From Pseudoalteromonas sp. DL-6 (lineage in GTDB: Bacteria > Pseudomonadota > Gammaproteobacteria > Enterobacterales > Alteromonadaceae), in the NCBI RefSeq assembly GCF_004328665.1, contig NZ_CP019770.1, positions 2,170,001-2,234,000 on the forward strand: a stretch of 64,000 nucleotides of DNA, in the 5' to 3' direction. The notes under the pieces are model-generated. The model was not told where the DNA came from, searched no databases, and saw only the letters and a list, made by a program, of their open reading frames with translations. Position 1 is the first letter of the stretch; each line of letters begins with the position of its first letter. The position numbers and the translations under genes were made by a program. Below are positions 17,691 through 27,983 of the stretch, in pieces.

Positions 17691-19298
17691 GTGCATAAAT
17701 TATTACTTGCTTTAATATCATTGAGCTTAGTAGGTTGCATTGATAGTAAAGAAGAAATCTTAGAAGAAAAAAACCAAGGTCTTGTTTATTGCGCCGAGGC
17801 TAACCCTGTGTCGTTCAATCCACAAGTCACAACCACAGGATCAACTATCGATATTATTGCTAACCAGTTATATGACCGGTTGATTAGTATTGACCCAGTG
17901 ACCGCCGAATTTAAGAGTGAACTTGCCACTGATTGGAAAATCAGTAAAGACGGTAAATCGGTTACCTTTACTTTGCGCAAAGGAGTGAAGTTCCATACCA
18001 CCTCGTATTTTACTCCCAGCCGTGAATTTAATGCCGATGACGTCATTTTTACTTTTAGCCGATTATTTGACGTTTATAATCCTTATCACTTTGTTGGCGA
18101 TGCTAATTACCCTTACTTTCAAAGTGTGGGGATTGACCAACTAATTCGTAAAATTGTTAGAGTATCTGATCACCAAGTCCGGTTTGAGTTATTTAATGCC
18201 GAAAGCAGCTTTTTAGCTAATATGGCGACCGATTTTGCTGTGGTGCTCTCTAAAGAATATGCCATGGCGCTTAAAGCTAATAATCAAGAAAACTTATTTG
18301 ATCAATACCCAGTTGGTACGGGTCCCTATATTTATAAAGAGTACCGACGCGATCATTTAGTACGCTTTTATAAAAACGCTGATTATTGGAAACATGAGGT
18401 TACCCTTGAGCAATTGGTGTACGACATTACCCCGAATGGCACCACTCGTATCGCTAAAATATTGACCAAAGAATGTGATGTAACCGCACACCCTAGCAGT
18501 GCCCAATTGAGTATTTTAGCGCAACGTGATGATATTAATGTTGAAAGAGAAACTAACTTAAATATTGGCTATTGGGCGTTTAATACCGAGCGTCCACCAT
18601 TTGATAACCTAAAAGTACGCCAAGCTTTAGTTTATGCCATTGATATAGATAAGATAATGCAGGCGGTGTATTACGGTAATGGCTTGCGTGCACAGTCTAT
18701 TCTTCCGCCAACTTCTTGGGCGTTTGAGCCGCAGAAAAATATGCCAAGCTTTGACCCACAGTTAGCAAAAAAACTATTGACGGAAGCAGGCTTTCCAAAA
18801 GGCTTTGATATGAGTATTTGGGCAATGCCGGTAAGCCGAATTTATAACCCCAATGCCCGAAAAATGGCTGAGCTAATGCAAAGTGATTTACGCAAAATTG
18901 GCGTTAACGTTAATATAGTGGAATACGAGTGGAACACCTTCATTCAACGTATTGGTGAGCATCGCCACGACAGCGTATTATTAGGCTGGGCAGCTGATAC
19001 ACCTGATCCCGATAACTTTTTTAGCCCATTGTTAAGTTGTACTGCAACATTCAGTGGCAAAAACCCAGCAAACTGGTGTAATCCTGAATTTGATTTATTG
19101 CTAACCAAAGCGTTAGACACCACAGATTTAAATTTACGTAAACAATACTATGACGCTGCACAAAGCATGATCATCAAACAATTGCCTTTACTGCCAATTG
19201 CCCATGGTATGCGTTTTCAAGCAAGTAGCGCAGATGTTGAAGGCATCACCTTAGGGCCATTCGGTGCTATTTCGTTGGCTAACGCGAGGAAAAGATAA
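17691..19298 (+). CDS. sapA: SapA-like peptide/oligopeptide-binding lipoprotein
   Basis: Solute-binding protein of an ABC importer/exporter of the dipeptide (family 5) type. It has a lipoprotein signal peptide with lipobox LVGC, then a family 5 SBP domain (NPQVTTTGSTIDIIANQLYDRLI, GTGPYIYKEY, VRQALVYAIDIDKIM). I take the GTG at 17691 because AGAGG lies 8 nt upstream; a GTG at 17685 would be only 2 nt from it. Length is about 535 residues. SapA is linked to antimicrobial peptide sensing in pathogens, while E. coli SapBCDF exports putrescine; the substrate here is not known. It overlaps sapB by one base. Confidence 0.9.
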   Translation: MHKLLLALISLSLVGCIDSKEEILEEKNQGLVYCAEANPVSFNPQVTTTGSTIDIIANQLYDRLISIDPVTAEFKSELATDWKISKDGKSVTFTLRKGVKFHTTSYFTPSREFNADDVIFTFSRLFDVYNPYHFVGDANYPYFQSVGIDQLIRKIVRVSDHQVRFELFNAESSFLANMATDFAVVLSKEYAMALKANNQENLFDQYPVGTGPYIYKEYRRDHLVRFYKNADYWKHEVTLEQLVYDITPNGTTRIAKILTKECDVTAHPSSAQLSILAQRDDINVERETNLNIGYWAFNTERPPFDNLKVRQALVYAIDIDKIMQAVYYGNGLRAQSILPPTSWAFEPQKNMPSFDPQLAKKLLTEAGFPKGFDMSIWAMPVSRIYNPNARKMAELMQSDLRKIGVNVNIVEYEWNTFIQRIGEHRHDSVLLGWAADTPDPDNFFSPLLSCTATFSGKNPANWCNPEFDLLLTKALDTTDLNLRKQYYDAAQSMIIKQLPLLPIAHGMRFQASSADVEGITLGPFGAISLANARKR

Positions 19299-20332
19299 TG
19301 ATCTTAGATTATATTTTACGCCGCCTCGGTCTGTTGTTTTTTATGGTGTTGCTACTCAGCATTTTTACCTTTTCGTTGAGTTATTTATTTCCTGGCGATC
19401 CGCTCAGTAACTTAAGCGGCATACCAGACACTAATTTTACCCAAAATGCCCAACTAGAAGAAAAGTATTTGTTTAACAGTAATTACTTTATGCAGTACAT
19501 CGCCTTTGTAGGACGAATTTTACAAGGGGATTGGGGAATGTCATTCGCCTCGGGCAGCAGTGTGTTTGCCCATGTGGTTGATTTAATTCCTGCGACGTTA
19601 GAGCTAAGTATCTATGCGTTAGTTATTTCAGTAGTGGTGGGTGTGCCTGTCGGGATTTTAGCATCGGCTTATCACAAGCAATGGCCTGATAAATTTATTA
19701 GCTCTACAGCAATGATTGGCTATTCTATGCCGATTTTTTGGCTGGCATTGTTACTAATAATGGTATTTTCGCTCAAACTTGGCTGGTTTCCTATGTCGGG
19801 GCGAGTGAGCTTATTGTATGAGATACCCGCGAGCACAGGATTTATTTTGCTGGATATTTTACTGGCTGATTTTCCTTACAATGGTATGGCCATGTTAGAT
19901 GCGCTGCATCACCTTACCTTGCCCACTATTGTACTTGCTATGTACCCAACCACTGTATTGGTGCGCTTTACCCGCGAATCAATGTTAAAAGTAATGGATC
20001 AAAACTTTATTAAAACAGCTCGCGCCAAAGGGCTTACTCGTGGGCAGCTTATTATTCATCACGCCCTAAGAAACGCCTTACTACCGGTTATAAAACAAAT
20101 AGGTTTGCAGTTTAGTACCTTGATCACCCTAGCGATGATCACCGAGGTTATTTTTTCATGGCCTGGGATTGGTCGTTGGTTAATCGACAGTATTTATCAA
20201 CGTGATTATCCTGCCATACAAGGTGGATTAATGGCCGTCTCTTTGTTTATCATTATTGCAACGATTATAGCCGAACTGACCTACACCCTACTCGATCCTC
20301 TGTCTCGGAACCAAGCGCATGGCAAAGTTTAA
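19298..20332 (+). CDS. sapB: SapB-like ABC transporter permease
   Basis: A 344-residue inner-membrane permease of the DppB/OppB type with about six helices. The N-terminus LDYILRRLGLLFFMVLLLSIFTFSLSYLFPGDP is typical for this class, and the ABC-contacting EAA-like loop is seen at RFTRESMLKVMDQNFIKTARAKGL. It starts with the TAATG junction that overlaps the sapA stop, with GAGGA upstream, and overlaps sapC by 14 bp, so the five sap genes are translationally linked. Confidence 0.92.
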   Translation: MILDYILRRLGLLFFMVLLLSIFTFSLSYLFPGDPLSNLSGIPDTNFTQNAQLEEKYLFNSNYFMQYIAFVGRILQGDWGMSFASGSSVFAHVVDLIPATLELSIYALVISVVVGVPVGILASAYHKQWPDKFISSTAMIGYSMPIFWLALLLIMVFSLKLGWFPMSGRVSLLYEIPASTGFILLDILLADFPYNGMAMLDALHHLTLPTIVLAMYPTTVLVRFTRESMLKVMDQNFIKTARAKGLTRGQLIIHHALRNALLPVIKQIGLQFSTLITLAMITEVIFSWPGIGRWLIDSIYQRDYPAIQGGLMAVSLFIIIATIIAELTYTLLDPLSRNQAHGKV

Positions 20333-21212
20333 CTTATTTTCAGAAGATTCTAATAAATCGCCATTAGCGAGACTCTGGCGAAAGTTTAAAAATAACCACC
20401 CTGCATTGGTTGGTTTATGGGTGTTTATTGCCTTTAGCCTGCTAGCGGCTACCGCGCCTTTTCTTGCGCCTTATGGGGTAAATCAACAGCACAGTAATGC
20501 ACTGCTACTTCCTCCTTCGTGGAATGAAATGGGCGATGTGCGGTTTATACTTGGCACCGATGATTTAGGCCGAGATGTGCTGTCTCGTTTAATGAATGGC
20601 GCCACATACACATTTGGGTTATCGGTTGTGGCTGCACTGATCACCACTGTCATTGGTGTGTTAGTCGGTACCTTTGCTGGCATTAGTAAAGGCATACGTT
20701 CTAGTTTTTTGAACCACTTACTGGATGTAACGCTGTCAATCCCCTCTTTATTGTTAGCCATTATTATTATTGCCATACTCGGTCCTGGATTAATGAATAC
20801 CGTATGGGCAATTATTTTGGCCTTGTTGCCTCAATTTATTCATTCAATTAGAAACCTGATAGTTGATGAACTTGGCAAAGATTATGTTACCGCTTACCGC
20901 CTAGATGGTGCCTCTAAATGGCATATTTTATCGCGCGGTATTTTCCCTAATGTATATGAGTATATTGTGGTTATTTTTACCATGGCGCTTTCTACTGCTA
21001 TTTTAGATATTGCGGCGTTAGGGTTTTTAAAACTTGGTGCACAGCCGCCCACTACTGAATGGGGTGCAATTTTGGCCGAGAACTTAGGGCTTATATATTT
21101 AGCTCCCTGGACAGTAGCACTGCCGGGTGTACTGCTATTTTTAGCGGTTCTTTCAACAAACTTAGTGGGCGATGGACTTCGCAAAGTTTTACAAGCACGT
21201 AAGGCCGATTAA
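20319..21212 (+). CDS. sapC: SapC-like ABC transporter permease
   Basis: A 297-residue DppC-type permease. It has the cytoplasmic N-terminal segment with SPLARLWRKFKNNHPALVGLWVFIAF, the family motif LGTDDLGRDVLSRLMNGA, the EAA-like loop (LIVDELGKDYVTAYRLDGASKWHIL) and about six transmembrane helices. It pairs with SapB to form the membrane channel. It overlaps sapB by 14 bp and abuts sapD with no gap. Confidence 0.93.
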   Translation: MAKFNLFSEDSNKSPLARLWRKFKNNHPALVGLWVFIAFSLLAATAPFLAPYGVNQQHSNALLLPPSWNEMGDVRFILGTDDLGRDVLSRLMNGATYTFGLSVVAALITTVIGVLVGTFAGISKGIRSSFLNHLLDVTLSIPSLLLAIIIIAILGPGLMNTVWAIILALLPQFIHSIRNLIVDELGKDYVTAYRLDGASKWHILSRGIFPNVYEYIVVIFTMALSTAILDIAALGFLKLGAQPPTTEWGAILAENLGLIYLAPWTVALPGVLLFLAVLSTNLVGDGLRKVLQARKAD

Positions 21213-22205
21213 ATGCAGTTACTAGATATTCGAAACTTAACCATTGAACTGCAAACGTCTGAAACCGCTATTCGCGCTGTTGACCGTGTTAGCTTTAGTT
21301 TAAAAGAAGGTGAAGTACACGCTTTAGTGGGCGAATCTGGCTCTGGCAAAAGCTTAATTGCAAAAGCCATTGTCGGCGTGCTTAATGAGCGTTGGGTGAT
21401 AACCGCAGATAGAATGCATTGGCGTGGCGTTGACTTGATGCGTTTAACACCAGAGCAACGCCGTAAAACGGTTAGCCAAGACATTGCGATGATTTATCAA
21501 GATCCCAGTCGCTGTCTAGACCCGACTGCAAAAATATTCAATCAAATCGCTGAAACCCTGCCTGAGGTAGCCGCCAAAGGGTTTTTCTTAAAACGCAACC
21601 GAGAGCGTAAAGATCGTGTTAAAGCCTTAATACACAAAGTAGGTATTAAAAATCATGAAGCGGTGCTTGATAGCTACCCGCATGAGCTCTCTGAGGGCGT
21701 ATGCCAAAAAGTCATGATAGCCATGGCGATTGCCCGTACACCTAAGTTGCTCATTGCTGATGAGCCTACAACCGCACTAGAAAGCACCACCCGTGCACAG
21801 GTGTTTAGGTTATTAAAAAGTTTAAATCAGCTAAAGAACATGTCTATTTTGATGATTTCTCATGAACTAGAAGAAATTGTTAATTGGTCACATGGTATCC
21901 ATGTACTGTACTGCGGGCAAATGGTTGAAGCGGGTCCAACACACCGTATTTTTAGCCAACCCCGTCATCCGTATACGCAAGCTTTATTGAAAAGCTTGCC
22001 TGATTATGAGCATGGTTTAGCGCATAAAGAGCCCTTTTATGCGCTAAAAGGCACCATTCCAACATTGCAACATTTACCAATTGGTTGCCGACTCGGTCCA
22101 CGTTGCCCACAAGCACAAAAAGAATGTGTGGTTGCGCCTAAACTTTCAAAGCATCATGGTCATAGCTACGCCTGTCACTTTCCGCTGATTAAGGACATTA
22201 AATAA
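21213..22205 (+). CDS. sapD: SapD-like ABC transporter ATP-binding protein
   Basis: A 330-residue ATPase. It has Walker A GESGSGKSLIAKAI near residues 41-54, a degenerate signature LSEGVCQKVMIAMAIA (LSEGV in place of LSGGQ, as in E. coli SapD-type proteins), Walker B LLIADEPTTALE, and the C-terminal oligopeptide-transporter extension with a cysteine-rich GCRLGPRCPQAQKEC cluster that may hold an iron-sulfur cluster. It forms a heterodimer with SapF. It overlaps sapF by one base. Confidence 0.93.
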   Translation: MQLLDIRNLTIELQTSETAIRAVDRVSFSLKEGEVHALVGESGSGKSLIAKAIVGVLNERWVITADRMHWRGVDLMRLTPEQRRKTVSQDIAMIYQDPSRCLDPTAKIFNQIAETLPEVAAKGFFLKRNRERKDRVKALIHKVGIKNHEAVLDSYPHELSEGVCQKVMIAMAIARTPKLLIADEPTTALESTTRAQVFRLLKSLNQLKNMSILMISHELEEIVNWSHGIHVLYCGQMVEAGPTHRIFSQPRHPYTQALLKSLPDYEHGLAHKEPFYALKGTIPTLQHLPIGCRLGPRCPQAQKECVVAPKLSKHHGHSYACHFPLIKDIK

Positions 22206-22966
22206 TGCAACCTCTGTTGAAAGTTCAAGCCTTATCAAAAACCTTTAATATGCGAGCAGGTATATTTAGCCGTAAAAAGTTTGATGTTTTAAAAAATATC
22301 TCATTTAGTATTGGCAAAGGTGAAACGATTGCCATTATTGGTGAGACAGGCTCAGGAAAAAGTACCCTGGCTAAATTATTAGTGGGTGCATACAGTGCCG
22401 ATAGCGGGCAAATATTATTAGAAAATAACACCATAGAAAACAATGGTAATCGTGATGCGCAATGTCGTTATATCCGAATGATTTTTCAAGACTCCGCTAC
22501 CTCATTAAACCCAGCAGTGACCATTGCTGAAATGCTCGATGATTGCCTAAAGTTCAATACTGATTTTGATAAAGATCAGCGCAGTGAAAAAATAGGCAGT
22601 ACCTTGCTTAAAGTGGGTTTACTGGTTGATCACCAGCAATACTACCCGCATATGTTTAGTGTAGGGCAATTGCAACGTGTAGCGCTCGCTCGCGCGCTTA
22701 TATTAGATCCTAAGGTTGTGGTGCTCGATGAGGCACTTTCATCGCTTGACCCTTCTGTAAGAGCGCAAATAGTAAACCTATTACTTAAACTACAGCTTGA
22801 AACTGGCTTAACCTATATTTTGATCACCCATCATTTAAGTTTAGTGCGCCATATTAGCGACCAGTTAGTGGTACTCAATAAAGGTGAGATTGTTGAATAC
22901 GGCGCCACAGAAACTATTTTTCAAAACCCGCAGTCAAAGGTTACTCAGCGCTTATTGAGTTGTTAA
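22205..22966 (+). CDS. sapF: SapF-like ABC transporter ATP-binding protein
   Basis: A 253-residue ATPase with Walker A GETGSGKSTLAKLL, signature FSVGQLQRVALARAL (VGQ in place of GGQ), Walker B VVVLDEALSSLD and switch histidine ILITHHLS. It is shorter than SapD because it lacks the C-terminal oligopeptide-transporter extension. It is last in pspF-sapABCDF and is followed by an intrinsic terminator shared with ppiD. Confidence 0.93.
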   Translation: MQPLLKVQALSKTFNMRAGIFSRKKFDVLKNISFSIGKGETIAIIGETGSGKSTLAKLLVGAYSADSGQILLENNTIENNGNRDAQCRYIRMIFQDSATSLNPAVTIAEMLDDCLKFNTDFDKDQRSEKIGSTLLKVGLLVDHQQYYPHMFSVGQLQRVALARALILDPKVVVLDEALSSLDPSVRAQIVNLLLKLQLETGLTYILITHHLSLVRHISDQLVVLNKGEIVEYGATETIFQNPQSKVTQRLLSC

Positions 22967-22980
22967 TGTCTAAACAAACA

Positions 22981-23009
22981 AAAAAGGCGCCAATTGGCGC
23001 CTTTTTTAT
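22981..23009. terminator. Bidirectional terminator between sapF and ppiD
   Basis: AAAAAGGCGCCAATTGGCGCCTTTTTT: a perfect stem GGCGCC/GGCGCC with A- and T-tracts on either side, between convergent genes. Confidence 0.9.
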
Positions 23010-23021
23010 TTTAGCTATTAC

Positions 23022-24923
23022 TTATTCAGCCGGTTGGGCTGCTTTTGGTACATTAAGCTCTGCTTGTTGCTTAAGCGATTCAATGAATACCGTATAGTTT
23101 TTCTGCGCTTGCGCCATAGTAATGTTTTGCTTCATTTGTGGCTCAATGTTGTCACTCACTGGTGCATCATTTACCGCTTTAAGCGCAACAATTGCTGCAT
23201 CACCATTATTTAAGTTAACCACATCGTACACAGCCACATCACTAGGATGTGCCATTTTGAATACTTGGGTAACAATAGCAGGCGAAACTGCAAAGCTTTC
23301 ACGAGTTAGTTGCGACTCTTGACGAACATTTAGTGATTGCTCAGCAGCCACCTCGTTTAAGCTCTTGCCCTCTTTTACTTGTGCAAATAAGGTGCGTGCT
23401 TTTTCTTTTGCAAGGTCTGACGCTTTTTCATTTACTAAGCGTGTTTTAATTTGCTCACTTACTTCGCTTAATGCTTTAGTTGCAGCAGGTTGGTGCTCAT
23501 TTACACGCACCACAATCACGTGCTCATTACCAAGCTCAATCACTTCTGAATTTACTTTATCTTCAAGTAATTCAATTGATGATAACGCAGTCACAACCGC
23601 TGGATTAGTCAGTGGTTCAGGAAGTGCGCTAAGTGCTAATAAAGGAGTAGACTGTACTTCAACACCCGCTACTTCAGCAGCGTCGTCTAAGCGATCAGAA
23701 ATTTCAAAGGCTAATGCCCCCATTTCTGTTTGCTTCTCGTAGAATGCATCTACTTTTTCAGCTTGCTCAAGTTCAGCACGTAAGTCAGCTTTAACCTCAT
23801 CGAACGGTTTAACTTGTTGAGTTTGCAGATCGGTCAGCTTGATAATGTGATAACCAAACTCAGAGGCAACAACGTCAGAGTAATCACCTTTGTTTTGCAA
23901 TGCGAACGCTGCATCTTCAAATGCTGGCTCCATAACATCACGTTCAATCCACTCTAAATCGCCACCCATTTCGGCACTAACAATATCATCTGACGATGTC
24001 TCTGCTAGCTCAGCAAAATCAGCACCAGCGTTAAGCTGGGCAAGTAACGACTCCGCTTTCGCTTTAGCCGCATCATCATCTTCACTGTTATCGATTAGAA
24101 TATGCGACACACGACGTTTTTCTGGTTCAACATATTGCGCTTTACTCTGCTCGTAATACGCTTTTACATCGTCTTCACTTACCGATGCAACATCAATATC
24201 ATCTGCATTTAGTTCGATGTAATTAACTGAAATTAACTCTGGTGATAAAAACTGACCAGCATTTAATTCATAGTAATCTGCAACTTCTTGCTCTGTAACT
24301 TCAACGTCAGCCTGCATTGCTTGTTTATCAATGACTAAGTAATCAATGCTACGGGTTTGTTGTTGCAACGCAATGGCTGATTTAAGCTCATTTTGCAGCG
24401 CAAAGTCAGTACCCGCAACGGCAGATACCAACTGGCTACGTGTCATATCATCACGCAAATATTCACGAAATGCGTCAGGTTGAAAGTTCATTTGACGAAT
24501 AACTTGTAAATAACGGTCGTTATTAAACTTGTCGCCAATTTTAAAATAAGGTAGCTCTAAAATTGTTTTGCGAACGCTTTCATCACTTACGCGAAGACCA
24601 AGTTCGGCAGCTAACTGGCTTTGTAATTCTTGTTGTACTAAACGGTCAATCACACCTTGACGGATTTGAGCCATGTAAGTTGGATCAGCTGCTATTTGGG
24701 TAAAGTACTCACCAAATTGTTGTTCTAAGCGGCTGCGTTCATTTTGAAACGCACGGCTAAATTCTGTTTGGCTAATTTTAATTCCATTTACTTCAGCAAC
24801 GGGTTGTTCTGTGGTTTGACCTAAGTAACTACCGATCCCAGCTAAGGCAAAAGATAAAATCACCGCGCCTAAAATGACTTTGGCTACCGGCCCTTGCGAA
24901 CCTTCTCTGATTTTCTCAAGCAT
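23022..24923 (-). CDS. ppiD: Periplasmic folding chaperone / peptidyl-prolyl isomerase D
   Basis: A 633-residue chaperone anchored in the inner membrane near the Sec translocon. The N-terminus MLEKIREGSQGPVAKVILGAVILSFALAGIGSYLG provides one transmembrane helix; then come a SurA-like N-domain (VAEVNGIKISQTEFSRAFQNE), a parvulin domain near residues 265-365 (RRVSHILID, EMGGDLEWIERDVMEPAFEDAAF, FGYHIIKLTD) and a second parvulin-like C-terminal part. It is downstream of hupB, the same place as in E. coli (lon-hupB-ppiD), but separated from it by a terminator. Confidence 0.96.
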   Translation of the reverse strand: MLEKIREGSQGPVAKVILGAVILSFALAGIGSYLGQTTEQPVAEVNGIKISQTEFSRAFQNERSRLEQQFGEYFTQIAADPTYMAQIRQGVIDRLVQQELQSQLAAELGLRVSDESVRKTILELPYFKIGDKFNNDRYLQVIRQMNFQPDAFREYLRDDMTRSQLVSAVAGTDFALQNELKSAIALQQQTRSIDYLVIDKQAMQADVEVTEQEVADYYELNAGQFLSPELISVNYIELNADDIDVASVSEDDVKAYYEQSKAQYVEPEKRRVSHILIDNSEDDDAAKAKAESLLAQLNAGADFAELAETSSDDIVSAEMGGDLEWIERDVMEPAFEDAAFALQNKGDYSDVVASEFGYHIIKLTDLQTQQVKPFDEVKADLRAELEQAEKVDAFYEKQTEMGALAFEISDRLDDAAEVAGVEVQSTPLLALSALPEPLTNPAVVTALSSIELLEDKVNSEVIELGNEHVIVVRVNEHQPAATKALSEVSEQIKTRLVNEKASDLAKEKARTLFAQVKEGKSLNEVAAEQSLNVRQESQLTRESFAVSPAIVTQVFKMAHPSDVAVYDVVNLNNGDAAIVALKAVNDAPVSDNIEPQMKQNITMAQAQKNYTVFIESLKQQAELNVPKAAQPAE

Positions 24924-24970
24924 TTGTTTATCTCTTTTCTGAGCAAGGTATTTTCTACCTTGTCATATGT

Positions 24971-25002
24971 AAAAAAAGCGTATCTTACCAGATACGCTTT
25001 TT
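24971..25002. terminator. Terminator between hupB and ppiD
   Basis: AAAAAAAGCGTATC, loop TTACCA, GATACGCTTTTT: an 8-bp perfect stem with A- and T-tracts. Placed after hupB and just before ppiD on the minus strand, so ppiD needs its own promoter or read-through. Confidence 0.85.
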
Positions 25003-25096
25003 CACTTGAAGTAACTGGCGGTGAAGTAACTTAATTTATCGATTGCAATAATTAAGCGTATCTTTACTCGCCATAACTAAATTGTTTACACAATGA

Positions 25097-25369
25097 TTAG
25101 TTTACTGCGTCTTTAAGCGCTTTACCGGCTTTGAAAGCTGGGATGTTAGCTGCAGCAATTTGAATCGTTTCACCAGTTTGTGGGTTACGACCTGCACGAG
25201 CAGCACGCTCACGTACAGAGAAAGTACCAAAACCAACAAGTGCAACTGAGTCGCCATCTTTTAGCGCGCCAGATACAGATTCGATGAATGAATCTAGTGC
25301 ACGACCTGCAGCCGCTTTAGAAATGTCAGCATCAGCTGCGATTTGATCGATTAATTGAGATTTATTCAC
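25097..25369 (-). CDS. hupB: DNA-binding protein HU-beta
   Basis: Nucleoid protein that bends DNA without sequence specificity. I start it at the GTG at 25369, giving 90 residues beginning with [18 protein letters not shown], exactly the HU length, with GAGG about 8 nt upstream; the upstream reading that adds ten residues is not credible. The HU signature [23 protein letters not shown], including the DNA-binding arm tip RNPQTG, is intact. It follows lon, as in E. coli. Confidence 0.97.
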   Translation of the reverse strand: MNKSQLIDQIAADADISKAAAGRALDSFIESVSGALKDGDSVALVGFGTFSVRERAARAGRNPQTGETIQIAAANIPAFKAGKALKDAVN

Positions 25370-25489
25370 AATATCATCCTCTTTCATTGTTGTTATCAAG
25401 AGCGATTGTTTTTTAAACTAACATCACTGTTTTGAAATTTTTGAGCAATTTTTTTAAAGCTCATATGATTATATTTTTCTTAAGCCTAG

Positions 25490-25509
25490 GCCCGGCAAGG
25501 GCTAGGCTT
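25490..25509. repeat. Inverted repeat between lon and hupB
   Basis: The sequence around GCCTAGGCCCGGCAAGGGCTAGGC pairs as AAGCCTAG-CCC with GGG-CTAGGCTT around a short loop with one bulged base. There is no T-tract on either side, so it may be an RNA stem or protein site in the lon-hupB gap; the terminator for lon is more likely the AAAAGCC...GGGGCTTTT stem that begins right at the lon stop codon (25553-25578). Confidence 0.45.
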
Positions 25510-25552
25510 GAAAACCAGTGCTTAACTTATCATACCGTTTAGATTTGAAAAG

Positions 25553-25578
25553 CCCCTAAAAGCACTTTTTTTGGCTTT
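25553..25578 (-). terminator. Weak terminator at the end of lon
   Basis: On the minus strand, directly after the lon stop codon, AAAAAAGCC pairs with GGCTTTT across a loop of about 16 nt. The stem is short and the T-tract is only four bases, so read-through into hupB is likely. Confidence 0.4.
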
Positions 25579-25579
25579 T

Positions 25580-27940
25580 TTACTGCTTTTTCGGTGTTTC
25601 GACTGAAAAACTATCAACTGGATGCACTAAAGCAAGCTTCAATACTTCGTCAATCCACGTAACTGGGTGAATCTCAAGACCCGCCAATACGTTGTCAGGT
25701 ATCTCTTTTAAGTCACGTTCGTTGATTTTAGGGATCACCACCGTTTTAATACCACCACGATGAGCCGCTAATAATTTCTCTTTTAAGCCACCAATAGGCA
25801 GTACTTCACCACGTAAGGTTATCTCACCTGTCATGGCCACATCAGAGCGCACAGGATTACCCGTTAAACTTGAAACCAAACACGTAACCATTGCAATACC
25901 CGCACTTGGACCATCTTTAGGGGTTGCGCCCTCCGGTACATGCACGTGAATGTCACGTTTTTCATAAAAGTCGCTATTAATGCGTAGCTCATCAGCACGA
26001 TTGCGTACGACAGTCATTGCCGCTTGAATCGACTCTTGCATTACATCGCCTAACGAGCCGGTGTAAGTCAGTTTGCCTTTACCCGGTACCGCAGCACATT
26101 CAATAGTCAGTAAGTCACCGCCTACTTCTGTCCATGCTAGACCAGTTACTTGGCCAATACGGTCGCCATCTTCTGCTTTACCGTAATCAAAACGCTGCAC
26201 ACCTAAGTACTCTTCAAGATTATCTGCATCGATAGTGACCGTTTTGGTGTCTTTTTCCATTAAGATATTTTTAACCGCTTTACGGCATAATTTAGACACT
26301 TCACGCTCTAAGTTACGAACGCCCGCTTCACGCGTGTAATATCGAATAATACCGATAATGGCACTGTCAGCAATTTCAACTTCTTTCTCTTTCAAGCCAT
26401 TACGCTTAACTTGCTTTGGAATTAAATGTTCTTTAGCTATATTTAATTTTTCGTCTTCGGTATAACCGGCTAAACGAATAACTTCCATACGGTCTAATAA
26501 TGGCCCAGGAATATTAAAGCTATTAGAGGTGGCAACAAACATTACATCAGATAAGTCGTAATCGACTTCTAAGTAATGATCAGCAAAATGGCTGTTTTGC
26601 TCAGGATCGAGTACTTCTAATAATGCTGATGCAGGGTCGCCACGCATATCCGCTGACATTTTATCAATTTCATCTAACAAGAATAACGGGTTTTTAACGC
26701 CCACTTTAGTCATGTTTTGAATCAACTTACCAGGCATAGAGCCAATATAAGTACGACGGTGACCACGTATTTCGGCTTCATCACGCACGCCACCCAGTGC
26801 CATACGAATGTACTTACGACCAGTTGAACGCGCAATAGATTGCCCAAGTGAGGTTTTACCCACCCCTGGTGGCCCAACTAAACACAAAATTGGCCCTTTA
26901 AGTTTATTGGTACGCTGCTGTACCGCGAGGTATTCAATAATACGCTCTTTAACTTTATCAAGTCCGTAGTGATCGCTATCTAGTATTTTTTGCGCGCCTG
27001 CTAAATCTTTTTTCACTTTAGAGCGTTTTTTCCACGGTACGTTGATTAACGTATCTATGTATGAGCGAACAACACTAGCTTCTGCCGACATCGGCGACAT
27101 CATTTTAAGTTTGTTAAACTCTGCCGTGGCTTTTTCTTTCGCTTCGTTAGGCATACCTGACTCTTCGATGCGTTTTTTTAGCGCTTCGAATTCATCTGGT
27201 ACATCGTCAATTTCGCCAAGCTCTTTTTGAATCGCTTTCATTTGCTCATTGAGGTAATACTCACGCTGCGATTTTTCCATCTGCTTTTTAACGCGGGTAC
27301 GAATTTTTTTCTCAACTTGCAATAGGTCTATTTCACCTTCCATCAACGCCATTAAGTACTCTAAGCGCTCCGTAACACTTGATATTTCAAGTACTTTTTG
27401 CTTTTCAGGCACTTTTAATGGCATATGTGCAGCCATGGTATCAGCAAGACGCGCTGGCTCATCAATACCAGAGACCGAAGTCATCACTTCAGGTGGGATT
27501 TTTTTATTTAATTTTACGTAGCCTTCAAACTGGCTTAATGCACTGCGAATAAAAATATCTTGTTCTTGCTCGTTTACTGAATCAGATTCAATAAACTGAG
27601 CATTGGCAACAAAGAAATCTTCGTTATCAATAAACTCTTCGATATTTGCACGCTGTGTGCCTTCAACTAATACTTTTACTGTACCATCGGGTAGCTTTAA
27701 TAATTGAAGTACAGTCGCAATTGTCCCAACACGATAAATATCGTCTTTCTCAGGCTCGTCTACAGTTGCATCTTTTTGTGCAACTAAGAAAATTTGTTTG
27801 TCTTTATCCATTGCCGCTTCAAGGCATTTTATTGATTTTTCACGGCCTACAAAAAGCGGGATCACCATGTGTGGATACACCACTACATCGCGCAGTGCTA
27901 GCACAGGGATTTCGACTCGATCGTTTCTCTCAAGCGTCAT
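25580..27940 (-). CDS. lon: ATP-dependent protease La
   Basis: Cytosolic AAA+ serine protease that degrades misfolded and regulatory proteins. I start at the ATG at 27940 ([25 protein letters not shown]), 786 residues, which has AGAGA 9 nt upstream; an 18-bp longer reading would use GTG. Domains: LON substrate-binding domain 1-200, coiled coil, AAA+ with Walker [13 protein letters not shown] near 354-365 and Walker B FLLDEID, and the protease domain with Ser in [11 protein letters not shown] and Lys in [15 protein letters not shown] heat-shock promoter lies 45 bp upstream. Confidence 0.98.
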   Translation of the reverse strand: MTLERNDRVEIPVLALRDVVVYPHMVIPLFVGREKSIKCLEAAMDKDKQIFLVAQKDATVDEPEKDDIYRVGTIATVLQLLKLPDGTVKVLVEGTQRANIEEFIDNEDFFVANAQFIESDSVNEQEQDIFIRSALSQFEGYVKLNKKIPPEVMTSVSGIDEPARLADTMAAHMPLKVPEKQKVLEISSVTERLEYLMALMEGEIDLLQVEKKIRTRVKKQMEKSQREYYLNEQMKAIQKELGEIDDVPDEFEALKKRIEESGMPNEAKEKATAEFNKLKMMSPMSAEASVVRSYIDTLINVPWKKRSKVKKDLAGAQKILDSDHYGLDKVKERIIEYLAVQQRTNKLKGPILCLVGPPGVGKTSLGQSIARSTGRKYIRMALGGVRDEAEIRGHRRTYIGSMPGKLIQNMTKVGVKNPLFLLDEIDKMSADMRGDPASALLEVLDPEQNSHFADHYLEVDYDLSDVMFVATSNSFNIPGPLLDRMEVIRLAGYTEDEKLNIAKEHLIPKQVKRNGLKEKEVEIADSAIIGIIRYYTREAGVRNLEREVSKLCRKAVKNILMEKDTKTVTIDADNLEEYLGVQRFDYGKAEDGDRIGQVTGLAWTEVGGDLLTIECAAVPGKGKLTYTGSLGDVMQESIQAAMTVVRNRADELRINSDFYEKRDIHVHVPEGATPKDGPSAGIAMVTCLVSSLTGNPVRSDVAMTGEITLRGEVLPIGGLKEKLLAAHRGGIKTVVIPKINERDLKEIPDNVLAGLEIHPVTWIDEVLKLALVHPVDSFSVETPKKQ

Positions 27941-27983
27941 TGTATTTTCTCTTTGCACTTCATTTATTTAAAGATTACTCAAG

